12,579 nt of DNA. It comes from Pseudomonadota bacterium. GTDB taxonomy: Bacteria; Desulfobacterota; Desulfovibrionia; Desulfovibrionales; Desulfovibrionaceae. Numbering within the stretch: the stretch's first letter is position 1; every line of letters begins with the position of its first letter. This document shows, in pieces, positions 8,415 through 12,579 of this stretch. The stretch lies in the NCBI GenBank assembly GCA_023417745.1, contig JAEZEM010000150.1, positions 1 to 12,579 of the forward strand. The letters are read 5' to 3'. A program made the position numbers and the translations under genes. The notes beneath the pieces are model-generated. The model was not told the origin of the DNA. It saw only the letters and a list, made by a program, of their open reading frames with translations, and ran no database searches.

Positions 8415-10338
8415 TGCCCCACGCCGCTTCTTGGCCACGGCAATGAAGACCCGAGGCGCCCACGACGGTGTCGCATTGGCCTTGCGCGCCTATGCGGGCT
8501 TTATTCTCCTGTTTGCCGTCGGCGTGCCCTTGCTGCTCTGGTGCTGGGTTGGAATCAATCCCTTGCAGCAAGTCGATTGGTTTCCCTGGGGCAATCCGGG
8601 GTTTGATTTTCAAGCCACCTACGAAGCTTGCGCCAATATGCGGGAAGGGGCTTCACCCTATCTGAAGCACCCCCTGGCGGCGAATGCCGCTGACGACGTG
8701 CTGGGCAGCAGTTTCAACCGCTACTCCTATCCGCCGCTCCAAGCCATCCTGCTCTATCCCCTCGCGCTGTTGCCCTATGAGACGGCTTATGTCGTCTGGG
8801 TCATTGTCAGCTGCCTGTGCATTCTGGCTTCGTTGTATTTGCTGTCTCGGCTTTATCCTCGGGCGGGGCCGGTCCTTGCTGTTCTGGCCGCCTTCTATCT
8901 GATGTCGTCGTTCCTCTATTTTGAGTTGGAGCGGGGCCAGACAGACGGGCCGATTCTGTTGCTGTTGTGTCTGACCCTCTACCTGTACCGGCAACGCGGA
9001 CGGCCTGCCCTGGCCGGTGTGGCCTGCGCCTTGGCCTTTCTGTTGAAAGTCACGCCGGGCGTCTTTTTGCTTATATTTCTCGTTCGCCGGGAATGGAGGG
9101 CCTTGGCCGCCTTTGCGGCGACCTGCTTGACGGTGGTTCTGGCCACCTCCCTGGATTCCTGGCTGTTCTGGGCGCGGGTGGTGGGTCCGTTTTTTTCGCG
9201 CACAGTGCGGGTCGGGTTTGGCGTGGACCATTCGCTCCTGTATCTCATGACAGGTTTTTTCTCCTCCGAATCCACCGCGTCCCTGGCGGCGCATGCGGTG
9301 TACGCGTTTTTCTGGGCGACGTTTCTCATCCTTTGCCTTCGCTCCAGACGGCGCGACTTGTTGCTGCTTGAAGCCGGCATCCTGTGCATCCTCATGAACA
9401 TCGGCACTCCTTGGTCCGCCAATTACAAGGTCATGCTCCTCCCGTTCGCTTTCCTGGGCGTCATCACCTGGGCGGTTGGCCGGGAGCCGGCGGCATCGCC
9501 CAAACAGCACTGGGCCTGGTTTCCTTTTTTTGTCGCCCTGTCCCTGGTCGTGCCGGCCTCGGGGATCTACCTGACCCGGTTGTTCACCCAGGTCCTGCCG
9601 GCCCTGATCGCCACGCCCGACATCTCCACTGCCCAGCTTCAAGGACTGTTCACCGCGACGCAACATGCCGATCTCCCCGTGGACGACATCCTCAGCCATC
9701 GTAAAGTCATCATCGGTCTGCTCGGGATGCTGGTCTGGCTGTTGACGGCTTACGCCGCCGAGACGCTGCCTTTATCGCCAACCCGTCGGCAACGCCTTGG
9801 CCGGCTGTGCGCCGGAATCGGCAAGTGTTGTTATGCGGCGACAATCTGCCTCGCCTTGACGACCGTCGGCATTGTGGCCACAAAATCGTATCGCGGAGAG
9901 CGCCGCATCCGCTTTGAAGAACCGGCCGACATCCTGCGCCGCCGCATGCCTCTGGACGCCAAGGTGGCCGGACTGGGCGAGCTGGAAATGGCCCGGGATC
10001 AACAGATTTACTGGGGTTTTGGCCCCAAGACCGTGGTGGCGTTCCGGCTTCCCGAAGCCCGCCCGATGGAATTGCATTATCGCATCGCTTCGCCGTTTGC
10101 CGCCCAGGAAGTGACCTGCCGCATCAACGACGTCGAGGTCCGCGTCGATACCCTGGCCCCGGTGCTTTCGTCCGGGGAGACCGATGCGGTGGTGCGTTTC
10201 GAGGGCCAGGCCGGCCTTAACTGGGTGACATTCGAATACCGGTGGTGGAATACCGCCGGCATTGATCTCGGACCGGTTGAAACCCGTCCCTTGGCCGTGT
10301 GGTTTTATGCAATGACGCTGGCCTCCAAAGCTCCATAG
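8404..10338 (+). CDS. Multi-pass GT87/DUF2029 glycosyltransferase with C-terminal soluble domain
   Basis: This 644-residue GT-C-type enzyme has about 12 hydrophobic spans between residues 29 and 492. Family features are an acidic residue in the first extracytoplasmic loop (NPGFDFQATYE, Asp68), a YPP motif (108-111), ERGQTDG (176-182) and KVTPGVFL (215-222). GT87 enzymes, including mycobacterial PimE, transfer mannose or a related sugar from polyprenyl-phosphate sugars on the outer face of the membrane. After the last span, residues about 500-644 form a soluble, beta-rich domain with many aromatics (MELHYRIASPF, WVTFEYRWWN) that could bind the acceptor; I do not recognise it. Start 8404 follows GAGG by 9 nt and overlaps the previous gene by 11 bp; an alternative ATG at 8443 lacks a ribosome site. 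The next gene likely supplies the lipid-linked donor. Confidence 0.85.
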   Translation: MRPDAPRRFLATAMKTRGAHDGVALALRAYAGFILLFAVGVPLLLWCWVGINPLQQVDWFPWGNPGFDFQATYEACANMREGASPYLKHPLAANAADDVLGSSFNRYSYPPLQAILLYPLALLPYETAYVVWVIVSCLCILASLYLLSRLYPRAGPVLAVLAAFYLMSSFLYFELERGQTDGPILLLLCLTLYLYRQRGRPALAGVACALAFLLKVTPGVFLLIFLVRREWRALAAFAATCLTVVLATSLDSWLFWARVVGPFFSRTVRVGFGVDHSLLYLMTGFFSSESTASLAAHAVYAFFWATFLILCLRSRRRDLLLLEAGILCILMNIGTPWSANYKVMLLPFAFLGVITWAVGREPAASPKQHWAWFPFFVALSLVVPASGIYLTRLFTQVLPALIATPDISTAQLQGLFTATQHADLPVDDILSHRKVIIGLLGMLVWLLTAYAAETLPLSPTRRQRLGRLCAGIGKCCYAATICLALTTVGIVATKSYRGERRIRFEEPADILRRRMPLDAKVAGLGELEMARDQQIYWGFGPKTVVAFRLPEARPMELHYRIASPFAAQEVTCRINDVEVRVDTLAPVLSSGETDAVVRFEGQAGLNWVTFEYRWWNTAGIDLGPVETRPLAVWFYAMTLASKAP

Positions 10339-10372
10339 GCGAGGCATGATCAAAGAAGTGAAGGAATACCCG

Positions 10373-11797
10373 ATGGCCTCTCCACGCATCCTCATCTTCA
10401 TCCCCACCTACAACGAGAGCGGCAACGTCGAACGCATGGCCAGGGAATTGGCTGCCCTCGACCTTCCCGCGGATATCCTCTTCCTGGACGACAACTCGCC
10501 TGACGGCACGGGAGCGATCCTCGACCGGGTGGCGGCCACGATCTCGTCCATGGACGTCATCCACCGCCAGGGCAAGGAAGGGATCGGCTCGGCCCATCAG
10601 GTGGGCATCGCCCGGGCCTACGACGGCGGGTACGATATCCTCATCACGCTGGACTGCGACTTCACCCACGACCCCGGCGACATCCCGAAAATGCTGGCGG
10701 CCCTGCCCGGACACGACATGGCGGTCGGGTCGCGCTACATGGAGCGGGGCAGCCTGCCGGGCTGGAACCTCATGCGCCGGTGTTTGACCATGCTCGGCCA
10801 TTTTTTGACTTCGACGCTGCTTGGCTTGCCTCAGGACGCCAGTGGAGCCTTCCGGGCCTACGACCTGCGGCGCATCGACCAGCGGATTTTTTCCCTGGCG
10901 GGCTCGCGCAGCTACTCTTTTTTCTTCGAAAGCCTGTTCGTGCTGCACCGTAACGGCTGCGACATCGCCGAGATTCCCATCATCCTGCCGGTGCGCACCT
11001 ACGGGAGCTCCAAGCTCACGGCCGGGGAAGCCATACGCGGCGGCCTGTACCTGCTCGGCCTGTGGCTGCGCGCCCTGGCCGAACCGGAGCGTTTCGCCGT
11101 CGGTCGTGCCCCCGACGCCACCCTGGAGGAAGCTGCTCCCTGCGAATGGGACGGCTACTGGGATCGCGGCAATACCGCCGGCAATCTCGCCTACACCGTG
11201 GCTGCGGCCTGCTACCGCCGCCTGTTCATTCGGCCCAACCTCACAGGAGCGTTGCGTCGTCATTTCCCTGCCGGAGCCCGGCTGCTCCATGCCGGGTGCG
11301 GTTCGGGACAGGCTGACGTCGGACTGCACGAGTCGTTCAAGATCACCGCCGTGGATTTGTCCTTGCCCGCCCTGTGCCTCTACGGCCGCAATAATCCCGA
11401 CGCCGAACGCATCCAGCAGGCCGATCTATTCAACTTGCCCTTCGCGGATGAGAGCTTTGACGGCATATATAACCTTGGCGTCATGGAACACTTCGATGAG
11501 GCAGCCATCAGGCGGATGTTGCATGAGTTTCGCAGAGTCCTGCGCCCAGGCGGCAAGGCGGTCCTTTTTTGGCCCCACCGCAAGGGCACGAGCGTGCGCG
11601 TGCTCGGCGCTCTTCATTATCTGTTCAATGACGTTCTCGGCACAAACGTGAAGATGCATCCTGACGAAATAACCTTGATCGCAAGCAAGGAACAGGCCCG
11701 GGACCTTTTGAACCAAGGGGGCTTCGCCCTGTCCGAATACGCCTTTACCGGGCGCGACCTTTTTGTTCAAGCCGTCATCGTCGGCGTCCGCGCTTGA
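10373..11797 (+). CDS. Fusion: DPM1-like GT2 glycosyltransferase + SAM methyltransferase
   Basis: This 474-residue protein joins two enzymes. Residues 1-240 are a GT2 polyprenyl-phosphate mannosyltransferase (DPM1-like) domain with PTYNES (11-16), DDNSPDGT (39-46), the metal-binding DxD at Asp94-Asp96, VGSRY (118-122) and RTYGSSK (208-214). There is no C-terminal membrane span, so it should be a cytoplasmic, membrane-associated enzyme. Residues about 255-474 are a class I methyltransferase with LLHAGCGSGQAD (304-315), DLFNLPFADESFDGIYNLGVMEHF and the post-motif LRPGGKAVLFW (390-400). I infer that the GT2 part makes a polyprenyl-phosphate sugar, possibly methylated by the second domain, for the GT87 enzyme encoded 34 bp upstream. 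Start 10373 has AAGGA 7 nt upstream; the alternative ATG at 10346 has GAGG only 1 nt away. It is the last gene of the operon. Confidence 0.88.
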   Translation: MASPRILIFIPTYNESGNVERMARELAALDLPADILFLDDNSPDGTGAILDRVAATISSMDVIHRQGKEGIGSAHQVGIARAYDGGYDILITLDCDFTHDPGDIPKMLAALPGHDMAVGSRYMERGSLPGWNLMRRCLTMLGHFLTSTLLGLPQDASGAFRAYDLRRIDQRIFSLAGSRSYSFFFESLFVLHRNGCDIAEIPIILPVRTYGSSKLTAGEAIRGGLYLLGLWLRALAEPERFAVGRAPDATLEEAAPCEWDGYWDRGNTAGNLAYTVAAACYRRLFIRPNLTGALRRHFPAGARLLHAGCGSGQADVGLHESFKITAVDLSLPALCLYGRNNPDAERIQQADLFNLPFADESFDGIYNLGVMEHFDEAAIRRMLHEFRRVLRPGGKAVLFWPHRKGTSVRVLGALHYLFNDVLGTNVKMHPDEITLIASKEQARDLLNQGGFALSEYAFTGRDLFVQAVIVGVRA

Positions 11798-12092
11798 CCA
11801 ATGGCAAACGCCGTTCCAGATTGCTTCGGTGAATATTGCTTGTCTTTTGCTTTTGAGCTGCATTCTTGAGCAGCTCAAGAATGCAGCTCAAAAGTAGAAA
11901 GCATGGGCAAGAACGACTGACGCACGAAGCAAGAAGAGGCTGGCGGCACGACGATATCCGTGCCCCCCACGTTAGCCGAACATTTCCGCAAACAGCACGA
12001 CGATGTTCTGAAGGCCCTCCGAAATCTCATTCCAGAGAGCAGCCAAACGGCAGCGCATGATCGGGAAAAGCGCTTCAAACGCATCCTAACGA
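11798..12092. other. Intergenic region between convergent genes with palindrome and phage-like remnant
   Basis: This 295 bp gap lies between the plus-strand glycan operon and the minus-strand serine acetyltransferase. It is less GC-rich than the flanking genes. It holds a 45-nt perfect palindrome (11850-11894) and, from about 11921, a reading frame resembling the start of phage Rha regulators. No clear bidirectional terminator with a T-run was found. Confidence 0.6.
11850..11894. repeat. 45-nt perfect palindrome (22-bp arms, 1-nt centre)
   Basis: Arms 11850-11871 and 11873-11894 are exact reverse complements around a single A at 11872. Pairing continues for about four more positions outside (11848 with 11896 to 11845 with 11899, allowing one G-T) after one G-T step. 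It begins about 53 bp after the stop of the glycosyltransferase-methyltransferase fusion. As RNA it would be a long hairpin, but no T-run follows on either strand, and the outer arms run T-rich to A-rich, opposite to a classic intrinsic terminator. It could be a factor-assisted transcription barrier between convergent genes, a cruciform site or a mobile-element end. Confidence 0.9.
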
Positions 12093-12115
12093 TCATATCC
12101 CTGCGCCATCAATAA
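11921..12115 (+). pseudogene. Remnant resembling the N-terminus of a phage Rha-family regulator
   Basis: The frame opens after a TGA at 11918-11920 and ends with TAA at 12113-12115. From a possible GTG at 11960 it encodes 51 residues, beginning VPPTLAEHFRKQHDDVLKAL and continuing RNL. The pattern TT-S-x-x-x-LAEHF-x-K-x-H-x-DVL-x-x-IRNL is typical of the start of Rha-type phage regulatory proteins (Phage_pRha family), from memory of the family. The rest does not resemble Rha, the length is about a quarter of normal, no ribosome site is evident, and the end overlaps the serine acetyltransferase stop by 23 bp on the opposite strand. I read it as a decayed mobile-element fragment. The resemblance is by eye over about 25 residues only. 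Confidence 0.4.
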
Positions 12116-12579
12116 GCGGCATGCCGATTGGCCGCTGCTGCGTGATGCGGGAATCCGGCGCCACGTCATGCGTCAGCCAGACGTTGCCGCCGATGATCGA
12201 ACCCGCGCCGATGGTGATGCGGCCAAGCACCGTGGCCCCGGAATAGATCACCACCCCATCCTCCACGACAGGATGGCGCGCAATGCCCTTGGCCAGTCGC
12301 CCCTGGTCGTCCTTGGGGAAGCTTTTGGCCCCGAGCGTCACCCCTTGATACAAGCGGACGTTGTCGCCGATCACGCAGGTTTCGCCGATGACCGTGCCTG
12401 TGCCGTGGTCGATAAAAAAGCGGCGTCCGATGCTTGCCCCGGGATGAATGTCGATGCCGGTTGCGGCATGGGCCATTTCGGAGAGAATGCGCGGAATAAG
12501 ATCCACGCCGAGAAGCTCAAGTTCATGGGCCACCCGATAATGGGTCAGGGCGGTGAGGCTGGGGTAGCAAAAAATGGTC
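12093..12579 (-). CDS. cysE: Serine O-acetyltransferase, EpsC/CysE type (C-terminal 161 residues)
   Basis: This enzyme acetylates L-serine with acetyl-CoA to O-acetylserine, the precursor of cysteine. The window contains the C-terminal 161 residues; the 5' end lies beyond 12579, and the frame is open to the edge (YPSLTALTHYRVAHEL upstream of the hexapeptide domain). Visible features are PRILSEMAHAATGIDIHPGA, the active-site segment FFIDHGTGTVIGET, the left-handed beta-helix repeats (VIGDNVRLYQGVTLGA) and the acetyl-CoA-binding end region GGNVWLTHDVAPDSRI. The sequence around YPS and PRILSEMAH is that of the longer EpsC-like subgroup rather than E. coli CysE. The short tail after PIGMPLIDGAGI is normal for the subgroup. 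The gene is convergent with the glycan operon. The symbol is by family, since paralogues occur. Confidence 0.93.
   Translation of the reverse strand, partial: TIFCYPSLTALTHYRVAHELELLGVDLIPRILSEMAHAATGIDIHPGASIGRRFFIDHGTGTVIGETCVIGDNVRLYQGVTLGAKSFPKDDQGRLAKGIARHPVVEDGVVIYSGATVLGRITIGAGSIIGGNVWLTHDVAPDSRITQQRPIGMPLIDGAGI

Noticed and set aside
8653..9699. Minus-strand open frame opposite the GT87 gene
   Set aside because: No domain and biased composition; antisense shadow of a well-supported membrane protein.
10217..11329. 370-codon minus-strand open frame opposite the GT2-methyltransferase fusion
   Set aside because: It covers conserved GT2 and methyltransferase motifs on the opposite strand and shows no motif of its own.
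11850..11894. Palindrome as a bidirectional intrinsic terminator
   Set aside because: No T-run follows on either strand, and the T-to-A polarity of the outer arms is the reverse of a classic terminator.

Overview
The window is high-GC DNA from what looks like a Gram-negative, cytochrome-c-rich bacterium. System I cytochrome c maturation, a Zra-like sigma-54 two-component locus and the overall base composition suggest a Desulfovibrio-type deltaproteobacterium (Desulfobacterota). This taxon is inferred from gene content; no rRNA or other marker is present.

Region 1 (1-2800) is a divergent envelope-stress or metal-response locus. On the minus strand lie a PAS-containing membrane histidine kinase (138-1895) and, 13 bp further on, the first 41 residues of its response regulator (1-124, cut by the window edge). 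On the plus strand, a near-consensus sigma-54 promoter (2092-2107) reads into a small membrane SHOCT-domain protein (2175-2423) and an exported His/Gly-rich peptide ending in Pro-Cys-Trp (2465-2755). A perfect GAGTA-N5-TACTC inverted repeat lies about 115 bp upstream of the predicted transcription start, where an NtrC-family activator would bind. The layout matches E. coli zraP/zraSR, but the exported peptide has only ZraP-like metal-binding ends and no helical core. A GC-rich hairpin (2770-2797) follows.

Region 2 (2844-5912) is a tight cytochrome c biogenesis operon: ccmF, a membrane-anchored TPR protein overlapping it by ATGA, and 16 bp later an exported M23/LytM-type peptidase-like protein. 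The last keeps the zinc ligands but has Asn in place of the first His of the HxH motif.

Region 3 (5913-6231) is a 319 bp gap with lower GC near the next gene and no recognisable gene.

Region 4 (6232-11797) is a four-gene surface-glycan operon: a zinc-finger C-methyltransferase, a GDP-mannose-dehydratase-like SDR protein lacking the usual catalytic Glu, a multi-pass GT87/DUF2029 glycosyltransferase with a C-terminal soluble domain, and a fusion of a DPM1-like GT2 glycosyltransferase to a SAM methyltransferase. The first three are joined by overlaps and the fourth follows after 34 bp. A plausible scheme is that the GT2 domain makes a polyprenyl-phosphate sugar, the GT87 enzyme uses it as donor on the far side of the membrane, and the SDR and methyltransferases tailor the sugar.

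Region 5 (11798-12579) holds a 45-nt perfect palindrome, a short remnant resembling the N-terminal part of phage Rha-family regulators, and on the minus strand the C-terminal 161 residues of an EpsC-type serine O-acetyltransferase running off the window. Palindrome and phage-like fragment together look like a scar of past mobile DNA between convergent genes. No tRNA, rRNA, CRISPR array or intact insertion sequence was seen.
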